Assembly (NCBI RefSeq): GCF_031755915.1
Contig: NC_083389.1
Coordinates: 21,079,001 to 21,143,000 of the forward strand
Length of the DNA stretch: 64,000 nucleotides
Direction of reading: 5' to 3'
From: Ziziphus jujuba
Lineage: Eukaryota > Streptophyta > Magnoliopsida > Rosales > Rhamnaceae
Shown here: one piece after another, positions 35,431-47,966 of the stretch
Numbering within the stretch: the stretch's first letter is position 1
Layout: each line of letters opens with the position of its first letter
Notes under the pieces: model-generated
Databases searched by the model: none
What the model saw: only the letters and a program-made list of their open reading frames with translations
Told to the model about the DNA's origin: nothing
Position numbers and translations under genes: made by a program

Positions 35431-36630
35431 TCTAAGTGTTTGAATGATTGATTTTTATCAACAAAACCACATGTGATTATCGAAATAAATTTATTAATCA
35501 GTAGAAATTATTCGAGCAAATACAATATAAAGAATAAACTTATTCATTAAAGTTGTCATGGAAGCAATTTCTGAATTTACGAGAAAATGTCAGTTTTTCC
35601 CTTTTTTTTTTTTTTTTTTTTTTGACTAACAGTATTTTAGTACCATTAATTTTTAAGGCTCTGTCATTAAATTTTTAACCTTTTAACTTAACAATTTAAA
35701 CTCTTACTATTTCAATTTGATGCAATTTAAATTTTATTAGACTTTTGATTAAAAAGTTCAATAATTTTTTTGTGTAACTAGTATTAAAATTTTATATTAA
35801 AAGTATCAAAGTTCAAAATATTAAAACTATTTTTTTTAAAAAAAATTATACTTTAGTATCTTTTATTATTATTATTTTTTTTTTGTCACCTCATTAATAT
35901 TAAATTATATCAAATTTCAAATTAAAAAATATTAAATAAAAATATAAATTCATCAAACTGGTTTTAAAGTTTTGTACTTTAATAGTTTTTAATTCAAAAT
36001 TTAATATATTAATAATAGTAACATCTAATGCATGTTAAAAGCTCTCTTAGTCAAAAATAAAAAGCAAAAAAAATTTTAAAAAATCCAAATTGTAACAAAT
36101 TGAAAAATACAAGCTAAATCTTTGGATCGAAAAAACTAAAAGTTTAAATTGTAAAACCTTGAAAATTGAAGATAGCAAATTGAAATTAACTTTTCTTTTT
36201 TTCTCTCTTTTTTTTTCTTTTTTTTCTTCCCCCATATGGCATTAACCCACGGCAACTCACATATAGGAACAACATGAAAATGTCAATTAGATTAGAAAGT
36301 GGGAAAAACATAAGCACACTAAAGGAAATTGTGTGAAAATCTAGGAATTGTTACTTTTCATTGAATGAGATCATAGTCATCATAATATTTATCTCATCAT
36401 AGATGTAAAGAGTGGATTAGTGACCAAGGGCATGTTTGGTCAGTTATTTTTAGAACAATTTTTTGTTTTAAAAAAAATATATATATATTCTCTAAAATAC
36501 TTACAAAGCGTTTGGCGGTTATTTTTTTAGAACAGTTGTCGAAAACAGAAATAATAAAAACAAATATTAAGAACAAAAATTTTTTTTTTCTCTTATTTTA
36601 GAAACAATTTTAACATAATAAAAAATCATA
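35431..36630. other. AT-rich stretch before the LARD
   Basis: Long poly(T) at 35604-35622 and T/C tracts at 36190-36226. At 36428 GGGCATGTTTGGTCAGTTAT and at 36507 GCGTTTGGCGGTTATTTT resemble terminal inverted repeats of small DNA transposons. A partly complementary CAAACAGGTCCTA lies at 43858-43871, on the other side of the LARD. Confidence 0.35.
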
Positions 36631-36635
36631 CAAAC
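36631..36635. other. Target-site duplication CAAAC, left copy
   Basis: CAAAC directly before the TG of the left LTR is repeated exactly at 43500-43504 directly after the CA of the right LTR. A 5-bp duplication is the product expected from an LTR-retrotransposon integrase. Confidence 0.9.
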
Positions 36636-38343
36636 TGTTAGGCCTAAACTATTGATGATTCTATGTCATATTTATAGCTTAATATTTGTTAGTTTGTGTT
36701 AATTTGTTATGGAAAGATATTCAATTATGTATTTTTTTTTTTTTTTAATCTAGGTGAAGGAGGAAGAATCTCAAGAAAACAACCATAAAAATGGATTTCT
36801 TGGGTCGAATTATGGTGGAAAACAAGAATAAAGCTCAAATAGACCAAGCATTGAGAATATTCTTTAAAAATTCCATAAAGATTCTGTAGGGAATTTCATG
36901 GTGGAAGTGAATGTCATATGAATCCTCACAATATGACGATCTCAAATATCTCATTATTTTTGAATTTCGACGTGCAAGCAAAAAGTTATTGTCATTTAAA
37001 CTTTGAAATTTATAAGAAGGAATATTCTAGTTAAATCTCCACCATTGATCAAAAGAAGAAATCAAGGCAATTTGAGAGCCAAGATAAAGACAAGTGGCAA
37101 TAATCGGTTAGTTTATTATTAATGAGGTACATGTCATGGCACATGCTTCATTAAGGGTAAATAAGACTAATTAACTATTTTTTTAGAAAGAATTAGAGAA
37201 AATGAAAGTATTGGAGAACAAGTAATATCAAGTTTCTTTTTTACACATGAAATTCGTCCAACCCTCTTGATGACCTAAAAAAGGTATATTTCAAAACTCC
37301 CACATTGAAAATAAAGAGAGAAAAAGATTCCCAAGGTCCTATATATATAGCCCCTACCACATTGAATGGAGATATACAAGTTTAGAGAGTTATTTAAGAG
37401 CTTTGAAGATGCTTAAATAGAAACAAACCAAAATTTGGGAGTTTTTATGTTCTCTTAATGGTTCTAGAAGATCAATTGAAGAGTTTGGAGGGGCATAGAG
37501 AAGTGGACTTTCTTGGAGAAGAAGGCTACGACTTGGAGAGCTTTTGGAGGAGGATTTTTCAATAGTTTTTATTCTCTTCTCTTTCTTTTTAATTGTGAAC
37601 ATTATTGTTTTTTTTCTTTATAATTATGGATGTTGAAATTATTTTTTCCATGAACTAATTTCATAGCTAGGGCTATGATGTATCCCTAACTATGAAGGTT
37701 TAATTATTTTAATATATGTTGAGTTTTATTTAATTAGTAATATGTTTTGTTAATAAATTATTAGTATAATTAATGCTTTCATAGGTCGGAAGGAATGATT
37801 GATTTTAATAATATTTGAGCTTGGAAAAGGATAATATTATGGATCTACAATGATTTACATGAATGCATAATTGATTGGAAAATATTTATGTCTCATGCCA
37901 TATTATTTGCTTAATCTATGCTTAATGAATTTGCATGATTTAATTTATAGGTCGAAAGGAATAAGTTAGGTCATGTGAATATTATCAATTTTGAGTGGAA
38001 ACTACTTTTGATTAATTTTGTGATTAAGTGTGGTTAACAAAATTACTAATTAATTAAATTCATATATTTAAGTAATTAAATTGGAATAGTGAAATCAAAT
38101 GCCCTAGTATTCATAATTATTAAACTCACTCTCTTACTTGAAATTGATCTAATTTTAATTTCTTATTTTTGTTTAATTTAGTTTATTTAATTTTCAATTG
38201 TTATCTTAATTACTAGTTCAAATATTATCAAAATCTAATTATCTTTGGTACTTAATTCTTAATCCCTCGGGAACAACAACCCTATTTTTCCACTTTATTA
38301 CTTGAAAATGATTCGTGCACTTGCGAGTTGATTTCACACATCA
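36636..38343 (+). repeat. Left (5') LTR of the LARD
   Basis: 1,708 bp. Carries a strong TATA element in TCCTATATATATAGCCCC (TATA core 37340-37348). The reading frames inside have no homologues I recognise; the minus 70-codon frame at 37390-37602 is a shadow. Confidence 0.92.
37340..37348 (+). promoter_or_regulatory. Probable LTR TATA box
   Basis: TATATATAT within GGTCCTATATATATAGCCCC, an isolated canonical TATA context preceded by purine-rich sequence. It is conserved at 42475-42484 in the right LTR, as expected for the element's RNA polymerase II promoter. Confidence 0.55.
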
Positions 38344-38349
38344 AGTTTT

Positions 38350-38367
38350 TAGCACCGTTGTCTGGGA
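38350..38367 (+). other. Primer-binding site, tRNA-Asp type
   Basis: TAGCACCGTTGTCTGGGA, seven bases inside the left LTR, differs at four positions from the plant tRNA-Asp primer site TGGCGCCGTTGCCGGGGA used by Athila/Tat-type elements. Three of the four differences are transitions. Confidence 0.8.
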
Positions 38368-38747
38368 TTAAGGCATTAATATTAATTCAGATTGGGTTTA
38401 GTAGTACTTTGAACATCGTTTTCTTATTTTAAATTTTTATATTTATTTCTTAATTTTGGTTTTAGTGTTGCATGCTAGGGTTTTAATTCTTTGCTTGCTT
38501 GACCAACTTGTTTTGAATTTTTAATACTTATTTTGTGGTACTTGAGACCAAAATTTTATTTTTAATTTATTGGTCTGTAGGCTAAAAGTTATGCATACTT
38601 AGGGGTTTTTTTTATTTTCAACTTTTGTTTATCTTTATTATTTTCAATTTTACTTTGTATACTAGGGTTTAATTTTAATTGTTTGCTTGATAAACTTGCA
38701 ATTAATTTGAACCTTTGTTTTGTTAGTGTTTTCTTTTTAGGAAAATC

Positions 38748-39890
38748 ATGGAATATCAAGCTTATGGTCATCAACCTTATTAGGATTATGGGGAGCCAAC
38801 TAGTTCTCCAAATGAAAATTTTATCGAGTTACAAAAGAATCTTGCTATCATGTCTAAACTCGTTGCAAATTTTAGGGTTCAAGCTATAACATGTCAATGG
38901 TGTGGAGGCAATCATTTAAGTGAATACTGTCAAGTGGGAAATCCTTTTGCTCTGAAAGAGCCATTCGAAAACTTTCCAAAGCATAATTTTAGTGATCGAT
39001 AAAGTTATTCAAGGTATGACAATTCATATCTTTCAAGTTATCAAGTGAGCACATCTTTGATCGAGTGTATGGAAAGGCATAGGGAAACATTTTCTAAATT
39101 TTATGAAGCGATTGGCAAGTTGCAAAATCAATGTTCTCCAAGTACAAACTTTCAAGTTCAATTGGAGCAACCAATGACAACTTTTTCACAAGAAACTCAA
39201 GAAGGCTTGGAAAATAACATGGAGATTAGTTATAACAAGCAAGTTGATGAAATTGGATTCTTGCAAGAGCCACATAATAATGACAAAGGATTTGAGGAAC
39301 ATGAAGAGGAGTCTGCAAGGAGTGAAATGCAACAAGAATATTCAATTATGGAGAGTTTTAATGAGATACACACATATGACCGAGATTGCCCACTGGAAGA
39401 AGTTTCTCAATGCACTATCACTAGTTCAAGGGAATTTTTTAATTTTCCTTCAAATTTATTGCAAAAAGGGTTTAAGGATCATCAAGATAACAAGTCAAGG
39501 AATCAATTAAGCCAAGATTTGGCCAAATCCGATGAGGATAAAGTTATGGACGCATTTCATGAAGATTGTTTACCAATGAAGGCTAAATCTCAATTTTTCA
39601 AGCCAAATATTGAATTTTCAAGAGCTCAAGATGTATATACATGGTCCAAACATGCAATTGAGGCTAAATGCATCCCAAAAGAAAACAAACAAAGCATTTT
39701 TGGACCTAAAGAAATCCAACCCACTACAAAAAAAGTTCAACTCACACTTTTAATTCAAGTTGAGACTTATATAGTACAGGGAGTTAAAAGTTTGCTAAGG
39801 CCACAAGATTATCATCATGCACAATTTCCATATCATAAGCTTGGACAATATTATGAGGATGACATCATTTACATATTTAATCCAGATTGA
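38748..39890 (+). pseudogene. LARD gag-like pseudogene, two stops
   Basis: One frame of 381 codons from ATG at 38748 (MEYQAYGHQPY) to the TGA ending at 39890. It is broken by TAG at 38781 and TAA at 39000; the open part is 39003-39890. Near codon 50 is a zinc-knuckle-like motif CQWCGGNHLSEYCQVGNPF (C-x2-C-x3-H-x4-C), the form seen in gag-like proteins of Athila/Tat non-autonomous elements. The C-terminus FPYHKLGQYYEDDIIYIFNP also resembles those elements. The middle is acidic and Gln/Glu-rich, probably coiled-coil. Presumed role is RNA or particle association in trans; that is inference. Long retention of frame with only two stops agrees with moderate age. Confidence 0.75.
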
Positions 39891-39929
39891 ACATCAAAAG
39901 GATGAAGTCAAGCTAATGACTTTAAACAA

Positions 39930-39952
39930 GCGCTCTTGGGAGGCAATCCAAG
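39930..39952 (+). other. Conserved non-coding motif of Athila/Tat elements
   Basis: GCGCTCTTGGGAGGCAATCC lies 40 bp after the gag-like frame. A GCGCTTGTGGGAGGCAACCC-type phrase is recurrent downstream of coding sequence in these gypsy elements. A second typical phrase, AGTTTGGGGGTG, is at 40346-40357. Function unknown. Confidence 0.5.
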
Positions 39953-41763
39953 TTTCTTTCTTTACCTTATATTTATCTATTTATTTTAGTTGTTTTTGCT
40001 TGTTTTCTTGTTTTTAGGTTGTTTTGATGTGTTTTGTTTGAGTTTTTGCAAGGTTTTAAGATGTGTAGGTACAAAAGAGTGAAAGATATATGTTGAGAAT
40101 TTCAAGTCTAAACCTAAGTTTATAGAGTATGGTTACCTTGAATATGCATTACATTACATCAACTTGCATGGGCACATGCCCTTCTTTTTGGCCGCATGGT
40201 GTGTAGGGAAAATGCAACATGTAGATTTTTCCCAAGTTTTCACATTGCGATGAACATTCCATGTCTTCATAAGGGAGTATTCTTTACCTTTTATTTACTT
40301 TTGCTTTATTTTATGTTTTTCACAATGAGGACATTGTTCATTTTAAGTTTGGGGGTGAAAAGCATGCTTTGCATCTTTTAAATCTTGTCATTTAAGTTTT
40401 TTTATTAGTTTTCAAACATGTTAGTTTTAGTTTTTATTTTCTTTCATTATAAAAATAAAATAACAATAAAAATTATTTTTATGTTGTTTTCCTAAGTACT
40501 TTAATAAGCCAATGATAAGACTATGATTGAAAATAAATTGGTTTTTAGATAGTGGATTTATTTTTGTGTATTCTTAAATACTTGAAGTTATATTCACATG
40601 TTGTTACTTTCAATAAATTTTGAGTACATAATCAATAATGCATAATTTAGATTGTATTTTGAAGAAGGTTTGCATGAATTAGAGTACTTTATTATTATTT
40701 GAACTCTAGAACTTGCTTGATTATTGCTTGAGGCAAAATCCTAGGTGAATGCATTACTAAGAACATGATTTAGGCCATCTTTGTTTATGTTTGAGCCTCT
40801 CAAGCCTACCTAAAACATTATTCTCCATTAGTACCTTATTTGAGCCTTTAGGATGCATAAAGATATATTAGAGCCTTTTGTTCATTAAACCACATTTACT
40901 TACCCTTTTTGAGCCTTAAATTTCTTTTTCCTACCTTGAACATACTATAAAGAGAGCTTTAATTGAATTGATATGAATATATGCTTGTGAGCTTGTTTGA
41001 GTGTTGAAAAACAAAAAAAACAAAAAAAAAACAAAAAAAAAAAACCAAAACAAAACAAAACAAAAAATGAAAAGTAAAGTTTGGAGGTTAAGTATTTGGT
41101 GAATTTGGCTTTAGCATGTATTCTAGTGTAAATTGGAGGTTTGAATGTGCAATAAGAAGAAAAATAAGTTTGGGGGTTTTGTGGAAAAGAAAAAAAAAAA
41201 AGAAAAGAAAGAATATGTGTGATTTGAAGAAAATAATACAATAAAAAGGAGAAAAAAGATATTGAAATTGAAGTTAAAAGAAGAAAAGAAGTTCTAAGAA
41301 AGAAACAAATTTTACAAGTAATTTATTCATTGATATTTGATTTTAGCTTTCTTTCATTGATTTATTATATCTTATCCTTTTCTTTCTGTTAACCCATACC
41401 CTTTTACCCTTAACAATAAAAGCCATGAAGTCATAATGATTTAAGGTGGTGCGTTAACCTATATTAGTGGAGAGTGATAATTAAGTCAAGCATATGGTAG
41501 TTCATACTTTATTATCAATATCTAATTCTTGTAAATTTATTAAAATGCATGATATTGAGTGTATAAATTGATTTCCACATACACACATTAGAAGTACCAT
41601 ATATGCTAGATGGAAGATAAGGTATTGAGTTACATAAGTACTTTGAAACCATTTGAAAATTTATATGTTATACAATCTTTGAGGCAACCCATTAAAGTAT
41701 CATATGTTCTTTAAAAAATTTCATTTTCTTATTCCTTTTCTTTGCTAGGGACTAGCAAATCTT
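39953..41763 (+). other. LARD 3' non-coding region
   Basis: No pol and no coding frame supported. It holds an A-rich C-interrupted tract (41009-41066), a G-rich GTTTGGGGG word near 41168, and otherwise AT-rich sequence up to the polypurine tract. Confidence 0.6.
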
Positions 41764-41778
41764 AAGTTTGGAGGTATT
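41764..41778 (+). other. LARD polypurine tract region
   Basis: AGTTTGGAGGTATTT directly before the TG of the right LTR. AGTTTGGGGGTATTT-type sequence is usual at this place in Athila/Tat elements, where it primes plus-strand DNA. Confidence 0.65.
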
Positions 41779-43499
41779 TGTTAGGCCTAAACTATTGATG
41801 ATTTTATGCCATATTTATAGCTTAATATTTGTTAGTTTGTGTTAATTTATTATGGAAAGATACTCCATTATGTATTTTTCTTAATCTAGATGAAGGAGGA
41901 ATAATTTCAAGAAAACAACTATAAGAATGGATTCCTTGGGTCGAATTATGGTGGGTAGCAAGAATAAAGCTCAAATAGACCAAGTATTGAAAAGATTCCT
42001 TAAATATTCCATAAAAATTCTGTTGGGAATTTCATGGTGGAAGTGGATGTCATATGAATTCTCATAATCTGACGATCTCAAATATCTCATTATTTTTGAA
42101 TTTCGACGTGCGAGCAAAAAGCTATCGTCATTTAAAGTTTGAAATTTATAAAAAAGAATATTCTAGTTAAATCTCCACCATTGATCAAAAGAGGAAATCA
42201 AGACAATTTGAGGGCCAAGATAAAGACAAGTGGCAATAATTAGTTAATTTATCATTAATGAGACACATGTCATGTCACATACTTCATTAAGGGTAAATAA
42301 GACTAATTAACTATTTTTTTTAGAAAGAATTAGAGAAAAGGAAAGTATTGGAGAGCAAGTAATATCAAGTTTCTTTTTTAGACATGAAATTCGTTCAACC
42401 CTCTTGATGGCCTAAAAATGTATCTTCAAGACCCCCACATTGAAAATAAAGAGAGAAAAAGGTTTCCAAGGTCCTATATATATAGCTCCTACTACATTAA
42501 ATGGAGATATACAAGTTTAGAGAGTTATTTAAGAGCCTTTAGGATGCTTAAATAGAAACAAACCAAATTTTGAGAGTTTCTTAGGTTCTCTTAAGGGTTA
42601 TAGGATTTTAAAGTTTTAGAGTTTTAGAAGATCAATTGGAAAGTTTGGAAGGGGCATAAAGACGTGGGCTTGCTTGGAGAAGAAGGCTACGACTTGGAGA
42701 GCTTTTGGAGGAGGATTTCTTCAATAGTTTTTATTCTCTTCTTTTTCTTTTTAATTGTGAACATTATTGTTTTTTTTTTCTTTATAATTATGGATATTGA
42801 AATTATTTTTTCCATGAACTAATTTCATAGCTAGGGCTATGATGTAGCCCTAACTATGAAGGTTTAATTATTTTAATATATATTATTTAATTAGTAATAT
42901 GTTTTGTTAATAAATCATTGGTATGCTTAATGCTTTCATAGGCCGGAAGGAATGACTGATTTTAATAATATATGAGCTTGGAAAAGGATAATATTATGGA
43001 TCTACAATGATTTACATGAATGCGTAATTGATTGGAAAATAGTTATGTCTCATGCCATATTATTTGCTTAATCTATGCTTAATGAATTTGCATGATTTAA
43101 TTTATAGGCCGAAAGGAATAAGTTAGGTCATGTGAATATTATCAATTGTGAGTGGAAACTACTTTTGATTAATTTTATGATTAAGTGTGGTTAACAAAAT
43201 TACTAGTTAATTAAATTCGCATATTTAAGTAATTAAATTGGAATAGTAAAATCAAATGCCCTAGTATTCATAATTATTAAACTCACTCTCTTACTTGAAA
43301 TTGATCTAATTTTAATTTCTATTTTTGTTTAATTTAGTTTATTTAATTTTCAATTGTTATCTTAATTGTTAGTTCAAATATTACCAAAACCTAATTATTT
43401 TTTGTACTTAATTCTTAATCCTTTGGGTACGACAATCATATTTTTCCACTTTATTACTTAAAAACGATTCGTGCACTTGTGAGTTGATTTTACACATCA
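41779..43499 (+). repeat. Right (3') LTR of the LARD
   Basis: 1,721 bp, collinear with the left LTR. It differs by scattered substitutions and indels, including a roughly 27-bp extra stretch at about 42600-42628 that looks like a local duplication of TTTTAGAGTTTTAGAAGATC. It ends CACATCA at 43499, followed by the CAAAC duplication. Confidence 0.92.
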
Positions 43500-43504
43500 C
43501 AAAC

Positions 43505-44932
43505 CATCAATTTGGTATCACCTAATAAGATTTAAGAGCTGGAATCACCTATACGAGATTAAAGCTTGGGACCATTCGAGTGGGGCCAAGCCGAAGAGCA
43601 ACCAAATGGGCCCCAATGTTTGAGGACTGCCGAATGGACCTAGGGTTTAGGACCATTGACACAGCCCAACACGTAGAATTGCTTGTATAGTCAAATACCT
43701 GAGACCATCCAAGAAAGCCAAGGACCTCAAAACCCCATAATGTGATTAATATCTTAGATTGCCAAATGTCATTTATTTTTCCAAAACAATAGAAAACTTA
43801 GTCTTTATTCTCTATCTTGAAAATGATATTTCAAAAATAGAAAATAGAAAACATAGTCAAACAGGTCCTAATTTAATTTCAAATTACTAACTAATTTCTA
43901 ACTTGACACATTTAATTCCAAGGCAAAGGTTGTTGTGCCATTCCATTCTTCGTTACCATTTTTTTTTTATGAAATAAAATAAAGGCTTGCCTGGTAGAAT
44001 ATAATCTATGTTTTATATTTCCTATTATTTTTCTTTTTTGATAGATTAAGCCTACATAAATAATAGATAAAATAAAATGTTTATAAGTGCATCTTCAATG
44101 GGGATGTACATGATGAAAATAGATATGTCAGTGAAGGACAAGAATCCTCTCAATTCTAAGAGCTTCTCCAATGGCTTGTTAATTGCTAAAAAACTTTGCA
44201 ACATCAGCAAAAGTGAACAAATTTTAGAAAAAAATTCTTTCCAATAGTTATGTAGAAGGACTCTATCAAGCTAATGTGATAAGGAAAAAAAAAATAGAGG
44301 CTATCTAATAGACTCTTTACTTAAAAAGGGCCTATTATATATATTGACTCAACAATTTATTCTTTTTATCCTATCCTTCCCTTTCAAAATTCCATTTTCT
44401 CTCTCTAAAAAAAAAACAAAAGGTGAAGCCATAGCTAGCCCAAAAGAAAAGTAACTTAAACATTTTTTTTTTTATCTTTTTAGGTTTATGGATTGGGAAT
44501 TAGGGAATATCAAAAAAAGGATCTAGGGTTTTGGCATTTAATTAGATATATACAAAGTTAGAATCTTTTTTTTTCCTTTGTTTGGGAATTAGTTGGAATA
44601 TGTTCTTATCGATTAATAGATTTTTTATTCACCCGACCTATTACAATCACTGCTTGTCAAAAGGTGTTTGCAACTAATCATGTAGGGGGTCTTAGATTAT
44701 TATCAGAAATTTTAGGTTTTTAACGGATAACGAGTAGTTTAGAATTTAGAGATTTGTTTGAAATATTCAATAACATGGTTGATAATAATGAAGTTGATTT
44801 TTTATTTCTTACTTTGTTTGCCTAATTATTTGCCCGTGCAGTTGCTAAATCTGTCCAATTTCCCATTCATTTATGGTTACCGAATATTATATATACAGTT
44901 AGTTTTAAATCAGGACAATTTAATACTTTTAA
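43505..44932. other. Intergenic stretch, MITE-like words
   Basis: 43505-43760 is less AT-rich with no coding signal. 43858-43871 holds CAAACAGGTCCTA, a typical small-DNA-transposon terminus. AAGTGCATCTTCAATGGGG (44085) and AAGAGCTTCTCCAATGGCTT (44158) are like the ends of plant MITEs, but no matching opposite ends were found. Confidence 0.35.
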
Positions 44933-45590
44933 TATAACACTCCACTTCCACTAGCAGACCTATCACTCTCTGAAGATATTGTTTCCAATTTAACCATTAC
45001 ACATGGTGTGGGGTGTTTTATTCATAACCTCTAAAAAGGTAATCTATCCTCAGACCACTCTTGCCTGAGCACACTTAACACTGAATTTTTTTTTTTTTAA
45101 CCCTGAAGTCAATTGCTTTAAAAAGGCCTTGACATTATGAGAGTGATTATCATTATATTTGAATCATCCTTTGATCCATGCCCAAACGATATGTGATTGG
45201 ACACCAGGTTGCCTGCTAATACCTTGCACCCACCCACACTAATCGTGACAATTCACCCAATTGGAGCCTAACGTCCTCGTTCCAATGGCAGACTTGTCAC
45301 TTTCTACCAATATTGTCCCCAATGTAGCCATTGCACACTGTATGGGATTTTTCGTTTAAAGCTTTCCAGGAAGTCATTCATCCTTATACTACTTTCGCCT
45401 AAGCAAGTTTAATTTCGGAGTTCTTTTAAATCATAAAGCCAATTGCTTTGAAAAAGACTTCAGTGTTATAAGAGTGACTATCATTATATTTGAAACATCT
45501 TCATCTACACCTTGACAATATGAAATTGAAAATCAAGTAGCCTATCAATGCCCGCACCCGCCCACATTGGTTATCACATTTAATATTAGA
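44933..45590 (+). repeat. Dispersed repeat R1, two tandem copies
   Basis: Copy 1 starts TATAACACTCCAC at 44933 and copy 2 starts TAACGTCCTCGTTCC at 45269 (period about 336 bp). Shared landmarks are GCAGACxTxTCACTxTCT, AxATATTGTxxCCAAT, TCATCCTxAxACxACTxTxGCC, AATTGCTTxxAAAAxG and TTATCATTATATTTGAAxCAT. A minus-strand fragment lies at 4912-5068 and diverged copies at 54689-55575. Non-coding. The TGTAACACCCC-like start suggests part of an LTR, not proven. Confidence 0.75.
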
Positions 45591-45840
45591 TGTTCTTTCA
45601 TTAGCTGTTGAATCACATCTAGGGCCAAGATTTAAAATTCAAATATGGTCAAATCTAGATTTAGTGACATACTAAATCCTATTTAGAAAAAAGTGAATTA
45701 TGTCAAGATCCGATGATTATTAAATATAATTTTAAATCTCAACTCTTAATAATGTGATTAAAGGGCTAAAAAAGGAAGTTTTAATATTAGTCATGATATT
45801 AAAAACCTTATTTAAATTTGGTTATATATGTATACATTGT

Positions 45841-46020
45841 GTCTCTTGTGCAGACATCCGCATTAGTATGCCTGCACTAAAAATACATCGTGTGTGTATA
45901 TATATATATATACAGTTCATCTCCAGTGTGAATGTCCACACTAAAAACACACCATATATATATGTATGTATCTATATATATAGTGCATCTTCAGTTCGGA
46001 CGTTTGTACTGAAGACACGT
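45841..46020. repeat. Three short repeat units with hairpin potential
   Basis: Units at about 45841-45891, 45914-45955 and 45983-46020, separated by TATA-type simple sequence. Each has the form CATCTxCAGTxxGGAxGTxxxxACTGAAxACAC. The third contains CTTCAGT and ACTGAAG, which pair. They look like relics of one small palindromic element multiplied with its flanks. The 112-codon frame across them is not a gene. Confidence 0.6.
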
Positions 46021-46037
46021 TATATATGTAAATATTT

Positions 46038-46294
46038 ATATATAAATAAAGAAAGAATAATACACAAAAAATCTTCAAGCAGAGTACGATAATGCTATGG
46101 CCTTAAAAAAATAAAAAACAGTGGCTAGAAAAAATTTTTTTTGTTTTTCCTTTTTTATGCTCGTGGAATGAAAATATGAATTAAAGAATATCATTTAGGG
46201 GATTTGGGTTTTCAACACTTAATTAGATATTATATATATAAACAAAGAGAGAATAATATACATAAAAATCTTCAAGAGGAGGACAGCAATATGC
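46038..46294. repeat. Direct duplication, about 60 bp units
   Basis: 46038-46096 (ATAAATAAAGAAAGAATAAT, then AAAATCTTCAAGCAGAG) recurs at 46236-46294 (ATAAACAAAGAGAGAATAAT, then AAAATCTTCAAGAGGAG). The intervening AATTAGATATTATATA phrase also resembles 44538-44556. Confidence 0.65.
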
Positions 46295-46299
46295 AAGGA

Positions 46300-47933
46300 A
46301 AAAAGATTGAGGGATTTTTTGGAATTTTCTAGCAACAAGGATGCCGAATATATTCAGGTGGCACCTGGGTGAATAGTAGGTGAAGGAGAGTCGACAGAAT
46401 CGATCGACAGCATATTGTTAGAAGCTAAGTCCAATGATTATGGTTGTGTATCACATTGTTGAAGTAGATGATGACTATGTTTCAATGAAGAAGAATCTAA
46501 AAATGTTAGAAAATAAAGAATAAAAATAATAAAATAATTATAAAAAAAACAAACTACTTAGAATATTACATGTCAATGGTGAATTTCTATGTTAAACGGA
46601 ATTTATTTTAATAAATTAACATTATGCCCCATCAGTACTAACATCTTCCAACTTTTATGCCATATAAACTTCAATTGAAAGAACCATTAAAGATACTCTA
46701 AGAAAATGAAAAACCTCGATTTGAATTTGCCAAATTCTAACATGTCAATAAAATCAAATCTGATCACTATATTTCTGTCATATCATCATTATTAAATGGA
46801 AAGCATTTGTTAATTAGTGTAATTTCCTTTTATGGCTTATAATTAAAAATAAAATTAATATGTAAGCAAAAAATATAATAATAAGGTAAGACTATTAAAA
46901 TAGAATTCCAAATTGATTACCTATTAAAAGAAAAAAAGAATAAAAAGTACACACACTAAAATATAACCAAAATTACATATTTGCATATAATTTTTCCCTA
47001 ATAGTTATGTAGTAATATTAAAAATCTATATAATATATAAAAAAAAAACAGTATGCGACACGTGTCAGTATACGCTTCATCTAAGTTTCTTCCAAAAGCA
47101 CCATTTTTATTTATTATTTTATTTTATTTATTATCAATTATTATTTATTATATTCGTTATCTTACCATGTATAAATATAACCAAATACGTATAAAATTAA
47201 TTTTCGATATAATTTTCCATAACTATCAAACAATAATAACATATACATTAAAGGTTTTGACTCAATAATAACATATGAAAATTTTGAAACAGCAATTATC
47301 GGTGATATCATATAAATCAATTTAGGACCAAATTTGGTAACTTTTCAATATAAACCATCCCAAAAATAAAAATAAAAATAAAATCCCAAAACAAACAGAA
47401 ACAATAGCACACGGTGGGCAGTGAAGGAGCTCAACTCACATGTTGCGCACTCATAGCAAAGAATGAAGCCATGTTGCAGCTTCTTTTTGGCATTGGAATT
47501 GAAGCATAGATATTTTCCTTAGTACGTTTTCAATTCGATTTTGGGAATGTGGAACTATCTGTTCTACTTTTTTTGGGTTTGCATTTTTATTTTTTTGGCT
47601 CCAGAATCCAAATTTTTGTTTTCCTTTTAAAACAAATTGTTGATGGGTTTTTGAAACTGACATTGCATTTTGCTGCCTTTTTGAGATATGGGTTATAGGT
47701 GGTCTGTCAATTTTTGGACTTATTTGGTTTGCATGCTTTATTTGCTTTTGCTGGTTTTAGCTTAAGTGGGTTTGTTCTGAATGCTTTGTTTTCTACCATT
47801 CATTTTTGGGTTGGTTTGCTTTCATTCACTTTCAGTGCTTCTGAACGGGATACAAATTGATATCTTTTAAATCCCTCTTTTACCAGCACAGGTATGAAAT
47901 TTCTATACATTTTTTCTTTTTGTCAATATAAAA

Positions 47934-47966
<33 letters not shown>

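Larger units (their letters stand above)
36636..43499 (+). mobile_element. Complete non-autonomous LTR element (LARD-like)
   Basis: A 6,864-bp element with two long LTRs (36636-38343 and 41779-43499), both starting TGTTAGGCCTAAAC and ending CACATCA. It has the perfect target duplication CAAAC, a tRNA-Asp-type primer site, a polypurine tract and a 3.4-kb internal region. That region holds only a gag-like pseudogene; no protease, RT, RNase H or integrase motif is present. Primer type and internal phrases point to the Athila/Tat branch of Ty3/gypsy. LTR-to-LTR differences in the segments I aligned by eye are several percent, so it is not a very recent insertion. Confidence 0.92.

Noticed and set aside
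39244..39510. 88-codon plus-strand frame
   Set aside because: Out-of-frame shadow within the LARD gag-like pseudogene.
36428..43871. A DNA transposon split by the LARD (GGGCATGTTTGG ... CAAACAGGTCC)
   Set aside because: The termini are suggestive but pair over only about 12 bp, a second start-like word lies at 36507, and no target duplication was found.
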